Part shown: one piece after another, positions 18,445 through 28,490 of the stretch
Layout: each line of letters starts with the position of its first letter
How positions within the stretch are numbered: the first letter of the stretch is position 1
NCBI RefSeq assembly: GCF_900103265.1
Contig: NZ_FMWX01000001.1
Span: 434,001 to 498,000 of the forward strand
DNA: 64,000 nucleotides
Reading direction: 5' to 3'
Source of the DNA: Sphingomonas sp. NFR15
GTDB taxonomy: Bacteria > Pseudomonadota > Alphaproteobacteria > Sphingomonadales > Sphingomonadaceae
Notes under the pieces: generated by a model
The model's input: only the letters and a program-made list of their open reading frames with translations
What the model was told of the DNA's origin: nothing
The model's database searches: none
Translations under genes and position numbers: made by a program

Positions 18445-19224
18445 TTAGTGCAGATGCACCGCGTCGTGAAGGTAAAGCGAGGTCAGCAGCGCGAACACAT
18501 AAGCCTGGATCGCGCAGACCAGCAATTCGAGCGCGCTGACGCCAACGATCATGATGAAGCTGAGGATCGCGACGACCGGGCCGAGCGCGCCGCCGGCGTT
18601 GAGGCCCTGCACCACGAAGCTGCCGAACACCTCGAGCAGGATGTGCCCCGCCGTCATCGCCACGAACAGTCGCAGGCCGAGGCTGAACGGGCGCACCATG
18701 AACGAGACGAACTCGACCGGGATGATGACCGGCATGAGCCACGCCGGCGCACCGTGCGGCACGAACAGCGAGAAGAACTTGAGGCCGTGCTTGGCGAAGC
18801 CGACGACCAGCACGATCGCGAACGAGAAGAACGCGAGCACGGCCGTCACCGTGATGTGGCTGGTCACCGCGAAGGTGTGCAGCCCCGGCACGATCGCGAG
18901 CGGCAGCACGCCGACCAGGTTCGAAATCAGGATGAAGAAGAACAGCGAGAAGATGTAGGGCGCGAACTTCTTGCCGCCCTTGCCGATGCTGGTGCCGACC
19001 ATATTGTCGATGAAGCCGACCATCATCTCGACCAGCGCCTGCCAGCGGCCCGGCACCAACTGGCGCTTGAGCCCGCCGCTCACCAGTACGGCGAGCAGGC
19101 CGCCCACGATGACCATGAACAGCGCCGAATTGGTGAAGGAGATGTCGAAGGCGCCAAGATGGATCGGTCGCGTCAAAGGCGCGACGTGGAACTGCTCCAT
19201 CGGGTCGATTCTGCCGGCGCTCAT
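18445..19224 (-). CDS. atpB: ATP synthase F0 subunit a
   Basis: The 259-residue membrane protein has about five to six helices. The essential arginine of the proton half-channels is in FSLGLRLFVAMTAGH, and the last helices carry the expected polar residues (LELLVCAIQAYVFALL). N-terminal DPMEQFHVAPL is typical for alphaproteobacteria. The ATG overlaps the atpI stop by four bases (ATGA), indicating coupling. ATG at codon 9 is an alternative start. Confidence 0.95.
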   Translation of the reverse strand: MSAGRIDPMEQFHVAPLTRPIHLGAFDISFTNSALFMVIVGGLLAVLVSGGLKRQLVPGRWQALVEMMVGFIDNMVGTSIGKGGKKFAPYIFSLFFFILISNLVGVLPLAIVPGLHTFAVTSHITVTAVLAFFSFAIVLVVGFAKHGLKFFSLFVPHGAPAWLMPVIIPVEFVSFMVRPFSLGLRLFVAMTAGHILLEVFGSFVVQGLNAGGALGPVVAILSFIMIVGVSALELLVCAIQAYVFALLTSLYLHDAVHLH

Positions 19225-19571
19225 TCGGCGCGCTCCTTCGAAATACGGTAGATGTTGCGGAAAGCGGCGATGATGCTGAGCGTGAGGAGGATCAGCAACG
19301 CCCAGGGGCTGGTGCCGAACCAGTGATCGATCGCCCAGCCGAGGATACCGCCGCCGAGCGGCGCGCCGATGAGTTCCATCAGCACGCGCGACCCTTGAGC
19401 ATACCCCTTCGGCTGCGGCTTGACCGGCTTCGCCACACGCATCTCGTCCGCCGCCTTCGCCTGCGCGATACGGTGATCTAGATCGTCATTGTGACGAAGG
19501 TCGGCCAACACCCCAGCATCCTGATAAGAAAACGCCGCCGCGCGGTGCGCGACGACGAAAACATGGGGCAT
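19221..19571 (-). CDS. atpI: ATP synthase accessory protein AtpI
   Basis: The protein has about 116 residues with a charged N-terminal half (HNDDLDHRIAQAKAADEMRV) and two C-terminal membrane helices (LIGAPLGGGILGWAIDHWFG and PWALLILLTLSIIAAFRNIY). The Gly-rich helix and the DxxFGTSPW turn are AtpI/AtpZ family marks. The family helps assemble the c-ring and may take part in magnesium uptake. It is the first gene of the F0 operon. ATG 19571 is used; a GTG lies one codon earlier. A promoter-like sequence lies just upstream. Confidence 0.85.
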   Translation of the reverse strand: MPHVFVVAHRAAAFSYQDAGVLADLRHNDDLDHRIAQAKAADEMRVAKPVKPQPKGYAQGSRVLMELIGAPLGGGILGWAIDHWFGTSPWALLILLTLSIIAAFRNIYRISKERAE

Positions 19572-19588
19572 CACCCCCGTTGCCGGTG

Positions 19589-19617
19589 CGTTTAGAAAAG
19601 GGGTGCAGCCAAGTCAA
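19589..19617 (-). promoter_or_regulatory. Candidate promoter of the F0 ATP synthase operon
   Basis: On the minus strand TTGACT (19617-19612) is followed after 17 bases by TAAACG (19594-19589). Transcription would start near 19582, leaving a very short leader of about 11 bases to the atpI ATG. The -35 is good and the -10 is weak. Confidence 0.4.
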
Positions 19618-19757
19618 CCGCAACGGCAGCCACGGCAAAGCAAGGATTTCCGCTGTGTCACCCGACATTTACCGTGGCGGCATCGCCGGTTTATCTATGA
19701 TAGCGCTCGCATACGGCCGCGTTTGTCCGCGCGCCGAGGCGAGCGGACCGATATTCC

Positions 19758-20144
19758 TCAAACGCAGCGCGAATCACGCTCGGGCGGGGCGGCGGTGCGA
19801 GTCGCCCAGATGCCCGCGGGCGTCTTATACTTCTCGCCCGGCACCGTCGCCGCGATCAGTCGGCAGCCGGAGGTGAAGGCCATCTGCTCGACGGTCGCGC
19901 CAGCGGCGGCGGTCTGGGTGTATTTCGCCTTGCGCTGGATGTTGATGTTGTTGACCAGCGCGCGCAGCTCGGGGCTCGCCGCCCCGACCACACCGAGATA
20001 GCCATCAGGCTGCTCGCCGATCTGGCCAGCCGAACGCGCCGCCTGATAGGCGGGGTCGCGCTGCGCTAGGGCGGGCGCCACCGTGACGACTTGGGCCGCG
20101 GCGAGCGCGGCGGCGATGACGACGATGCTACGAACGGTTTTCAT
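19758..20144 (-). CDS. ydbL: YdbL family periplasmic protein (DUF1318)
   Basis: The 128-residue protein has a signal peptide (SIVVIAAALAAAQVVTVAPALA). The mature region RDPAYQAARSAGQIGEQPDGYLGV and LVNNINIQRKAKYTQ is the hallmark of DUF1318/YdbL. In E. coli YdbL has been linked to the YdbH-YnbE complex that bridges inner and outer membranes, probably as a chaperone-like regulator. The start at 20144 overlaps the ynbE stop by one base (TGATG). The frame continues upstream in overlap with ynbE, but the signal peptide fixes the start. Confidence 0.92.
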   Translation of the reverse strand: MKTVRSIVVIAAALAAAQVVTVAPALAQRDPAYQAARSAGQIGEQPDGYLGVVGAASPELRALVNNINIQRKAKYTQTAAAGATVEQMAFTSGCRLIAATVPGEKYKTPAGIWATRTAAPPERDSRCV

Positions 20145-20377
20145 CAGAAAATCCCCGGGTTCGACTGGATCAACGACTTCGCCTCGCCATCGAGGCGATA
20201 GACGACCTCCTGAGTCACGCTGATGTTGAGATTGATGACGATCGGCTTGTCGGGCGCGGTGACGTTGACGCACCCCCCGGCCAGCATCGGCGTCAGCGCG
20301 CCGGCGATCATCGTCATTTTCTTCATCCTGTGGCTCGTCGGTCTCCGCATCGGCTTCGTCAATCCTGTTTCGGTCAT
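20144..20377 (-). CDS. ynbE: YnbE family outer-membrane lipoprotein
   Basis: The lipoprotein signal ends in the lipobox LAGGC, followed by a short mature part with VIINLNISVTQEV-like residues (KPIVINLNISVTQEVVYRLD). This is the YnbE family. In E. coli YnbE multimerises and completes the YdbH bridge at the outer membrane. ATG 20377 overlaps the ydbH stop by four bases (ATGA) and would give 77 residues. ATG 20326 (MKKMTMIAGA) would give 60 residues, closer to the usual size. The choice between them is open. Confidence 0.88.
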   Translation of the reverse strand: MTETGLTKPMRRPTSHRMKKMTMIAGALTPMLAGGCVNVTAPDKPIVINLNISVTQEVVYRLDGEAKSLIQSNPGIF

Positions 20378-23300
20378 GGCACGGTCTCGCTTGCGGGAGG
20401 CTGAACGGGGATTCGCGCGGCGTCCTTGCGCTGCTGCTGCTCCATCAGCGCGGGCAGGTTGCGTTCGATCAGCCGCTCGGGATCGTAAAAGGACTGCGCC
20501 GAATCGATGAGTTGGCGGAAGGGCGCGCGGATCGTCAGGTTGAAGACGAGCGGCAGCTTCTGGAGCCGGTCGAACAGGAAGTTGCGTTTGGCCCCCTTGC
20601 CCTGCGCAACGCCGGCGAACTTGACCTCGGTGATCATCTCGCCGGCGAGCGGGCCGTTCATCACCACGCCGAGGCTGCCATAGCGAAGCGACTTGAGCGC
20701 CTGGAACGCGAAATTGCCCCAGGCGCCGAGATCCTTCTGGCTCACCTCGCCGACATAGGCGATCGTGCCGCCGTCGTCCTGCACGGTCAGCCGGCCATTT
20801 TCGATCCGCCCGCCGCTCTCGTCGAAGATCATCGGCAACACGCCGTCGAAGCTGCCGGTCGCATCGAGATTCTTGAAGTCGAACTGCTGCAGGAATTGCG
20901 CGGCGTCGAGCGAGTTGACCCGGAAGGTCATGTGCCGCTCGACCGGCTGCGAAAAGTCGAGCAACGTCGGCTCCAGCACCAGCGCGCCGCCCGCGAACGG
21001 CCAACGCCCGTCCTCGACCATCACCCGCGCGCCGGCGAGCGTCTGCAACCGGATCGTGCCGTCGTTGACCGGCACGCCGGGATTGATCGTCTTGACGGTG
21101 ATGGTCTGCGCGGGCGCGCTTTCAAGCGCAAGGAGATCGGTGAAGCGGATCGTGCCCGCGATGCCCGTGACGGGGCCGAACGCGGCCGCGAGATCGGTGC
21201 GCTCCGTGCGGAACACGCCGCTACTGGTGATGCCCGCCTTGTCCCAGCGGATATGCCCCTCGCCTTTCACCGTGCCCGCGACATCGGCGATCACGCCGAA
21301 GGTGAGCGGGGTCAGCGCGTCCGGCTGGAACGTCTTGTCGAAGGTGATCCCCGGTACGCCGAGATCGGCATGACCCGATGCATCGCCGAGATCGTGGACG
21401 ATACTCACGTCGGCGACTTTGACCTGCTTGGTCGGCTCGACCAACGTGCCGGTGGTGATGATCCTGCCGTCGGCGAGCGTAAGCGTGACCGCTTTGGCGA
21501 CGAGCGGCTTGAAACGCGGCGTCGCGTTGCTGTCGGCGACGCTTAAAGCCCCGTCGAGCGCGAGTTTTCCGGCGGCGAAGCGCCAGCGTCCGGCGGCACC
21601 CGAAAGCGCGAGCGGCACATTGGCGATCCGGCCACCGCCGCCGGTGAAGCCGCCGCCAAGAGCGTTTCCGACCATGCGACCGTCGAGCGCGGCAAAATCG
21701 AGCCGGGTCTGGCGATCGGCCGGTCCGACCCTCGCCGAGACACCCGCGAGCGCGAAGCCGGTCGTACCCAGCCGTACGCTGCCGCCGCGCGCCGACAGCG
21801 CGAGCGGCGCACCGCCGATGCTGCCACGGAGATCGGTCGCGGGCAGGCGCGCGCCGCCGCCGAGCCGCCCGTCAGCGAGCGTCACCAAGCCCGCGCCGAC
21901 AGGGCACAGGGTGAGCTTCGCGGGATCAAGCGCGAGGCTCGACACGGTAACCCGCGCGACCGCGAGCGGCGTGCAGGAGGGATTGACGATCACGCGGTCG
22001 CGACCGTTCCAGTAGAGCGACAGCGGCGCCGTCAGCCGCTCGACGCGCCCGCCGGAGAGCGGCCCCGACAGCGCGACACGGGTCTCGACATGCGTGTTGC
22101 CGCCGGGCGTGGCGGAAAAGCGCACCGGCGTCAGGGCGAGTGTCGCGCCGCCGGTGGTGTACGGCGCGACCGTCGCCATGCCGACGATCGCGGCGCCGGG
22201 CCGGCCCTGCGCGAGCGTGAGGCGGGTAGCCGGGAAGCCGCCGCCGTCGAGCGCCGCCTCGGTGTCGATCCGCGCGCCCCCGCCCGGCCAGCCATATGCG
22301 ACACCCTTGCCACCCGAGAGCGCCAGCCGCGCACCCGATGCGCTGTGGGCGTCCAGCCGCGTCAGCGTCACACGCCCGCGCGCACCGTCGAGCGTGGCGG
22401 CGACATCCGCATCGAAGTCGGCGGAACGCAGCGCGGCTTCGCTCGCGCGGGCCAGGCCGTCTAGGATCGGCGCGACTGGGGTGCTGGCGTCGCGGCTGCG
22501 ATAGCTGGCGACGCGACGGCGCAAGGCGGCGTCGGCGGTGATGCCGGTGCCGCGTAAGGTGCCCGAAGCCTGGCTCCGCCCGCCAGCGACCGCGAAACGC
22601 CCCGCGAACGCCAGGCCGCGCCCCGTCGCGCCGGGCAGGGTGGCCGCGCCGGTCCGCAGATCGGCCGTGCCACTCGTGCCGCGCGGCGTGCCGGTGAAGC
22701 CGATCATGCCGCCGATCGCCTCCGCGCGCGCGCCCGCGCTGGTCGCGGAGTCCAGCGCGAGCCGGACCTCGCCGTTCCAGCGTTCCAGATGCGCGCCCAG
22801 CGTCACGTTGATCGTCGCTGCCGGGAAGCGCGCGGTGACGCCGCTGCACGTGCCTTGGGCGGCGCGCACCGGCCCCGCGATCGTCGGTCGTCCCGCGATG
22901 GTCGTCAGCGTGAGCGACAGCGCCGGGTCGCTGAGCGTACAGCCGCCGCTCGCAAGCTGTTCGCTCACCGCCGTCACCCGCCCGGAAAAACCATCGTCGA
23001 GGCGCCCGCGCCCGGAGAATTTCGCGCCGACCACGCCGTAGGGTGTCTCGAGCCGCATTCTCACGTCGTCGGCATCGAGCCGGATCGCCGGCAGCGCGAA
23101 CGGCGCAGCACCGCCGGACGGCGGCATCAGCCGGTCGAGCGTGCCGAGCGACAGCTTTCCATCCGCCAGCCGCGCCGCCACGCGGACATGCCCGGCGCGC
23201 AGCCCCGTCACTCGCGCCCCGCCGGTGCCGAGCACCGTATCGAGTTCGATCCAGTCCGCGACGAGATCGGGATGCGCGGGATCGCCCAGCACGACATGGG

Positions 23301-23559
23301 TCAGCCGCTGTCGGTTCAGGCCCAGGTCGGCGATACGGTATCGCGCCGGCACGCCATGCGCCGCGAGGAAGCGGTCGACATAACCGCGCGCGATCTGCTT
23401 GCGCTGGGTCCACGCCGTCACCAGCGCGACCAGCAGCATGATCGCCAAGACCAGCAGGATGCGCCGCAGCCGCGTGAAGCCGATACGCGGCGGCGCCGGC
23501 TCGGCCAACGGCTGTTCGGTCGGTTCTGCCGTCACGCCATCGCCTGCACGCCCGCTCAT
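20374..23559 (-). CDS. ydbH: YdbH-like AsmA-family intermembrane phospholipid transport protein
   Basis: The 1061-residue protein has one N-terminal membrane helix (RILLVLAIMLLVALVTAW, about residues 33-50) and a very long periplasmic beta-rich region of repeated strands. This is the AsmA/TamB-like groove architecture that carries phospholipids between membranes. The C-terminal YdbH domain contains FDGVLPMIFDESGGRIENG and FQALKSLRYGSLGVVMNG. ATG 23559 has a strong AAAGGAGAAG upstream. The ydbH-ynbE-ydbL order and overlaps match the E. coli operon, which is redundant with TamB and YhdP. The gene is divergent from radC. Confidence 0.9.
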   Translation of the reverse strand: MSGRAGDGVTAEPTEQPLAEPAPPRIGFTRLRRILLVLAIMLLVALVTAWTQRKQIARGYVDRFLAAHGVPARYRIADLGLNRQRLTHVVLGDPAHPDLVADWIELDTVLGTGGARVTGLRAGHVRVAARLADGKLSLGTLDRLMPPSGGAAPFALPAIRLDADDVRMRLETPYGVVGAKFSGRGRLDDGFSGRVTAVSEQLASGGCTLSDPALSLTLTTIAGRPTIAGPVRAAQGTCSGVTARFPAATINVTLGAHLERWNGEVRLALDSATSAGARAEAIGGMIGFTGTPRGTSGTADLRTGAATLPGATGRGLAFAGRFAVAGGRSQASGTLRGTGITADAALRRRVASYRSRDASTPVAPILDGLARASEAALRSADFDADVAATLDGARGRVTLTRLDAHSASGARLALSGGKGVAYGWPGGGARIDTEAALDGGGFPATRLTLAQGRPGAAIVGMATVAPYTTGGATLALTPVRFSATPGGNTHVETRVALSGPLSGGRVERLTAPLSLYWNGRDRVIVNPSCTPLAVARVTVSSLALDPAKLTLCPVGAGLVTLADGRLGGGARLPATDLRGSIGGAPLALSARGGSVRLGTTGFALAGVSARVGPADRQTRLDFAALDGRMVGNALGGGFTGGGGRIANVPLALSGAAGRWRFAAGKLALDGALSVADSNATPRFKPLVAKAVTLTLADGRIITTGTLVEPTKQVKVADVSIVHDLGDASGHADLGVPGITFDKTFQPDALTPLTFGVIADVAGTVKGEGHIRWDKAGITSSGVFRTERTDLAAAFGPVTGIAGTIRFTDLLALESAPAQTITVKTINPGVPVNDGTIRLQTLAGARVMVEDGRWPFAGGALVLEPTLLDFSQPVERHMTFRVNSLDAAQFLQQFDFKNLDATGSFDGVLPMIFDESGGRIENGRLTVQDDGGTIAYVGEVSQKDLGAWGNFAFQALKSLRYGSLGVVMNGPLAGEMITEVKFAGVAQGKGAKRNFLFDRLQKLPLVFNLTIRAPFRQLIDSAQSFYDPERLIERNLPALMEQQQRKDAARIPVQPPASETVP

Positions 23560-23627
23560 GCTTCTCCTTTAGTCGGATCTCCGGCGATTGCACGCGACCG
23601 CAACGCGGATTAATCGCAGGAACAGCG

Positions 23628-24311
23628 ATGACAGTTCCCGAATCCGACCACGCGGGCCATCGCGCCCGGCTGCGCAAGCGGCTCATCGAGCGCGGCGGTG
23701 AAGGGCTGCTCGATCACGAACTGATCGAATATCTGCTCGCGCTCGCGATCCCGCGTCGCGACACCAAGCCGCTCGCCAAGGCGCTGCTCGCCGAGTTCGG
23801 CGGAATCGGTGGACTGCTCACCGCCGATCCCGAAGCGCTGGCGCGCATGCCGGGCATGGGCGAGACCTCCGTCGCGGCGATCAAGATCGCGCACGCGGCT
23901 GCGATCCGGTTGGTCAAGGCCGAGGTGGCGGCGCGGCCCGTGCTCGCCAACTGGCAGGCGCTGCTCGATTATCTGCGCGCCGACATGGCGCATCACCGGA
24001 TCGAGCGGGTGCGCGTGCTTCACCTCAACGCGCGCAACATGCTGATCCGCGATGAGGTGATGAACGAAGGCTCGGTCGACGAGGCGCCGGTCTATGCCCG
24101 CGAAGTGATCCGCCGCGCGATAGATCTCGGCTCGGCGGCGATCATCCTCGTCCACAACCATCCGAGCGGCGATCCCTCGCCGAGCCGCGCCGATATCGAC
24201 ATCACGCGCAAGGTCGGCGAGGCCGGCAAACGCCTCGGCATCACGCTCCATGACCATATCATCATTGGTAGCGATGGACATTCCAGTTTACGCGCGATGG
24301 GACTGATCTGA
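23628..24311 (+). CDS. radC: RadC family JAB-domain protein
   Basis: The 227-residue protein has an N-terminal helix-hairpin-helix-like part (LARMPGMGETSVAAIKIAHA) and a C-terminal JAB/MPN domain. The zinc ligands of the JAMM motif are present: His176 and His178 in VHNHPSGDPS and Asp189 in SRADI. RadC was once assigned to DNA repair, but that role is doubtful. The fold implies a metalloprotease or nuclease-like activity. AGGAA precedes the ATG. It is divergent from ydbH and has no obvious functional partner. Confidence 0.94.
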   Translation: MTVPESDHAGHRARLRKRLIERGGEGLLDHELIEYLLALAIPRRDTKPLAKALLAEFGGIGGLLTADPEALARMPGMGETSVAAIKIAHAAAIRLVKAEVAARPVLANWQALLDYLRADMAHHRIERVRVLHLNARNMLIRDEVMNEGSVDEAPVYAREVIRRAIDLGSAAIILVHNHPSGDPSPSRADIDITRKVGEAGKRLGITLHDHIIIGSDGHSSLRAMGLI

Positions 24312-24327
24312 CACCAGGGGGACCGGG

Positions 24328-26115
24328 ATGACTCGCGTTTCGCTTCTGCTCGCCGCACTTGCCCTGCCCGCCACGCCAGCCGCCGCCGCCGAATGCAAGC
24401 TCGGCGTCCTCGCCGATCTGCCGGTAACGATGCAGGGAATGCGCGCCAGCGTGCCGGTGAAGATCAACACCATAGAAACCCGGCTATGGCTCGATAGCGG
24501 CGCTTTCTTCAGCATCATGCCCAAGGCGAAGGCGATCGAACTGGGGCTGAAGATCGGCGCCGCGCCATTCGGGCTGAGGCTGGTCGGCATCGGCGGCGAT
24601 TCGTCGACCGATCTGGTCACGGTGAAAACGTTCGGGATCGCCGACAAGTCGCTCACCGACGTGCAGTTCCTCGTCGGCGGCAGCGATGTCGGCAACGGGC
24701 TGATCGGGCGCAACCTGCTCGCGATCACCGATACCGAGTTCGATCTCGCCGGCGGCTCGGTCAAGCTGATCCGGCCGCATGATTGCAACACCACCGCCAT
24801 CGCGTATTGGGCGGCGGGCAAGCCGTTCTTCACCGCCCCGCTCGAGCAGCAGGAGAATCCGCAGAACCGGATGTTCCGCGTGACGGTCCGCATCAACGGC
24901 GTGGCGATCGAGGGCGAATATGACAGCGGGGCGCCGAACACCTTGCTGAGCCGCCGCGCCGCCGAAAGGGCCGGGATCGCGCTGAATGGGCCGAACGTCA
25001 CGCCGATCCGCGGCATCGGTGGCTTCGGCCGGCGCTCCACACCCGGCTGGGCCGTACCGGTCGAGAGCGTGGCGATCGGCGACGAAACCATATTGAAGAC
25101 ACGCCTGGACGTGATCGACGGGCCGATCACCGCCAGCAGCAATGCCCCGGACATGCTGATCGGCGCGGACTATATGCTCGCGCACCACATCTACGTCGCG
25201 CGCGGCCAACGCCGGATTTACTTTACCTATAGCGGCGGCAAGCCCTTCCGCAGCATGGGCTCTACGCCGGTTCCGACCGCCTCCGCAGGCGCGCCATTGC
25301 CTGCCGATATCCATCGCGTCGCGCCGGTGACGGACAGCGCCGCGCCCAAGACCGCGGACGAGTTCGCCCGACGTGCCAGTGCGCGGATCGCGCAGCACGC
25401 GTTCCCCGGCGCGATCGACGATCTGACGCGAGCGATCACCCTCGCCCCCGATCATGCCGAGTATTACCGCGACCGTGCGCTTGCCTATCAGGCCGGCGGG
25501 CAGCGCGGCCTCGCGCGGACCGATATCGAGCGCGCGCTACAGCTTGCGCCCAACGACGGCGCGCTGCTCCGCATCCGCGCGATCCTGCGGATGCGCGAGC
25601 GCGACAGCGTCGGCGCGCTCGCCGATGCGGATGCGGCCGCGCGCGCCACCCCCGCGACCTCGCTGGAGATGCTGCCGATCGCGAGCTTGCTCGCCCGGCT
25701 CGATCAGCCGGACCGGGCGGTCGCGCTGCTTGGCCCGGTTATCGCCAGCCATCAGGAAGATAGCGCGCTCCCGCGTCTGCTCAACGCCCGCTGCTGGATA
25801 CGCGCGCAGGCGGGGATCGATCTCGATGCCGCGCTTGATGATTGCAGCCGTGCGCTGAAACGTGCCGGGAAGCAGCCGATGTTCCTAGACAGTCGCGGCC
25901 TCGTGCAGTTGCGCAAGGGTGATCCGACGGCGGCGATCGCCGATTACGATGCGGCACTCGCGATCAATCCCAAGCTGGCATGGTCGCTCTACGGTCGCGG
26001 CCTCGCGAAGATCGCGCTCGGCCAGAAGGATGCGGGTGAGGCCGACAAGGCGGCGGCGGTTGCGCTTTACCCGGACATCGTGGCCGAAGCGAAACGCTTT
26101 CACGTCATTCCATGA
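24328..26115 (+). CDS. Exported double retropepsin-like aspartyl protease with TPR repeats
   Basis: The 595-residue protein has a signal peptide (LLLAALALPATPAAAAEC). There are two retroviral-type aspartyl protease domains. The first has the catalytic motif LDSGA (Asp56, LWLDSGAFFSIMP) and flap-like GIGGDSS. The second has EYDSGAPNTLLS (Asp199) and RGIGGFG. After a linker from about residue 315, residues 340-590 form several TPR helix pairs (GAIDDLTRAITLAPDHAEYY, AIADYDAALAINPKLAWSLY). Two DSGA domains in one chain can pair as in pepsin. The periplasmic substrate is unknown. Sphingomonads carry such fusions, but their function is not established. Confidence 0.85.
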   Translation: MTRVSLLLAALALPATPAAAAECKLGVLADLPVTMQGMRASVPVKINTIETRLWLDSGAFFSIMPKAKAIELGLKIGAAPFGLRLVGIGGDSSTDLVTVKTFGIADKSLTDVQFLVGGSDVGNGLIGRNLLAITDTEFDLAGGSVKLIRPHDCNTTAIAYWAAGKPFFTAPLEQQENPQNRMFRVTVRINGVAIEGEYDSGAPNTLLSRRAAERAGIALNGPNVTPIRGIGGFGRRSTPGWAVPVESVAIGDETILKTRLDVIDGPITASSNAPDMLIGADYMLAHHIYVARGQRRIYFTYSGGKPFRSMGSTPVPTASAGAPLPADIHRVAPVTDSAAPKTADEFARRASARIAQHAFPGAIDDLTRAITLAPDHAEYYRDRALAYQAGGQRGLARTDIERALQLAPNDGALLRIRAILRMRERDSVGALADADAAARATPATSLEMLPIASLLARLDQPDRAVALLGPVIASHQEDSALPRLLNARCWIRAQAGIDLDAALDDCSRALKRAGKQPMFLDSRGLVQLRKGDPTAAIADYDAALAINPKLAWSLYGRGLAKIALGQKDAGEADKAAAVALYPDIVAEAKRFHVIP

Positions 26116-26140
26116 CGTCGCCCCGGCGCAGGCCGGGGCC
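26116..26140. repeat. Single arm of palindromic repeat family A
   Basis: These 25 bases are identical to the left arm at 681-705 and begin at the first base after the stop codon of the aspartyl protease gene. No matching right arm is nearby, so this is a half element. Confidence 0.75.
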
Positions 26141-26157
26141 GCCGCGTGGTGACGGGA

Positions 26158-26185
26158 GGCCGCCGGACCTGGCGGTCCGGCGGCC
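26158..26185. terminator. Strong bidirectional hairpin terminator
   Basis: GGCCGCCGGACC (26158-26169) and GGTCCGGCGGCC (26174-26185) form a perfect 12-bp stem with a four-base loop. The stem is followed by TTCGTTAGAACTTT on the plus strand. It separates the converging aspartyl protease and EF-hand genes. Confidence 0.75.
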
Positions 26186-26197
26186 TTCGTTAGAACT

Positions 26198-26692
26198 TTA
26201 CGACTGGCCCTGCGACAGGAAGCCGGTCAGTTCGGTCTTCGAGACGGTCCTGCTCTTGTCCTTGTCGGCGCTGGCGAAAGCCTGGCCGACCCAGGTCTTG
26301 GTGGCCGGAGCGTCAGCCTTGGTGCTGGGATCGCTCGCGGTCTTGAGCGCAACCATCCAGTCGCCGAACTCGGCCTTGCTCAGCACGCCGTTCTTGTCCT
26401 TGTCGTAGGTCGCGAATTCACTGTCGACGACTTGCGCCACCTGCGCGCCGCCGGCGGCGGGCTGCTGCGCGGTCTGGCCGGTGGTCTGCGCCGGAGCCTG
26501 CGCGGTATCGGTGGGCGCGGCAGGTGCGGCTTGGGCCGGAGCGGCCGCGGACGGGTCGGTTGCAGCCGGCGCGTCAGTCGGCGCGGGAGCGGCCTGAGTC
26601 ATCGGCGAGGCTTGCGGCGCCGCCTGCGGGGACTGTGCAAGTGCGGGAGCAGCAAAACTCATCGCCGCACACAGAAGAATTGCCTTTTTCAT
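26198..26692 (-). CDS. Exported EF-hand calcium-binding protein
   Basis: The 164-residue protein has a signal peptide (KKAILLCAAMSFAAPALAQ), then a low-complexity Ala/Pro/Gln/Thr linker (about residues 20-95). Two EF-hand loops follow: DKDKNGVLSKAE and DKDKSRTVSKTE. The first loop is a good calcium ligand set; the second has Arg where Gly is usual, so it may bind weakly. ATG 26692 has GGAGAG upstream and fits the signal peptide; frames further upstream are ignored. Such proteins are common in sphingomonads and their role is unclear. The gene is divergent from purB. Confidence 0.85.
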   Translation of the reverse strand: MKKAILLCAAMSFAAPALAQSPQAAPQASPMTQAAPAPTDAPAATDPSAAAPAQAAPAAPTDTAQAPAQTTGQTAQQPAAGGAQVAQVVDSEFATYDKDKNGVLSKAEFGDWMVALKTASDPSTKADAPATKTWVGQAFASADKDKSRTVSKTELTGFLSQGQS

Positions 26693-26900
26693 ATAACTCT
26701 CCATTGTAGTTACTGAACCTGTCATGCTCATCGCGGCAATCATGACTGCGAGAACATTCGAGATAAGAACCCCTCATCCAACAAGATGGTTCACCGTAAC
26801 GACATTTGAAGGTTCGGCTCGTCCCTGCTAACGCGCGGGTCATCGCGAGTCCGTTTCGATTCTGCGGTGATCCGAGCCTGCCCCGCGCAAAGGAATCCCG

Positions 26901-28214
<1,314 letters not shown>

Positions 28215-28238
28215 GACGTCGATCAGCCCACCTCCAAT

Positions 28239-28320
28239 CGTCATGCCAGCGCAAGCTGGCATCTCCCCGCGAGATGGCGCGTCCTATCGACGAGAGACCC
28301 CAGCGTCCGCTGGGGTGACG
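28239..28320. repeat. Intergenic repeat family C (GTCATGCCAGCG...CGCTGGGGTGACG)
   Basis: The two ends are imperfect reverse complements, and each also folds on itself (GCCAGCGCAAGCTGGC near 28244, CCCCAGCGTCCGCTGGGG at 28298-28315). This pattern is found in intergenic repeats of many alphaproteobacteria. It lies 24 bases after purB and may act as its terminator. Confidence 0.65.
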
Positions 28321-28386
28321 ACTGGGCGTTTGAAGCAACCGACTTTCGCGCCAATAAACCACTCGTCGCGCATCATGCACGGTTCA

Positions 28387-28405
28387 ACGTGCAAATGCTG
28401 CACGT
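28387..28405. promoter_or_regulatory. 7-bp inverted repeat upstream of the small peptide ORF
   Basis: ACGTGCA and TGCACGT flank a five-base loop (AATGC). The A/T-rich stretch TAATAAAAT follows about 15 bases later. It may be an operator or an RNA hairpin. There is no further support. Confidence 0.25.
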
Positions 28406-28490
28406 GCGAATGTGTGTAATAAAATTGCGCGAAGAAGCAACAATCTCCAAATAGGCGCCGAGCCGGAATTGACCGGCTGGAGACCCTACC

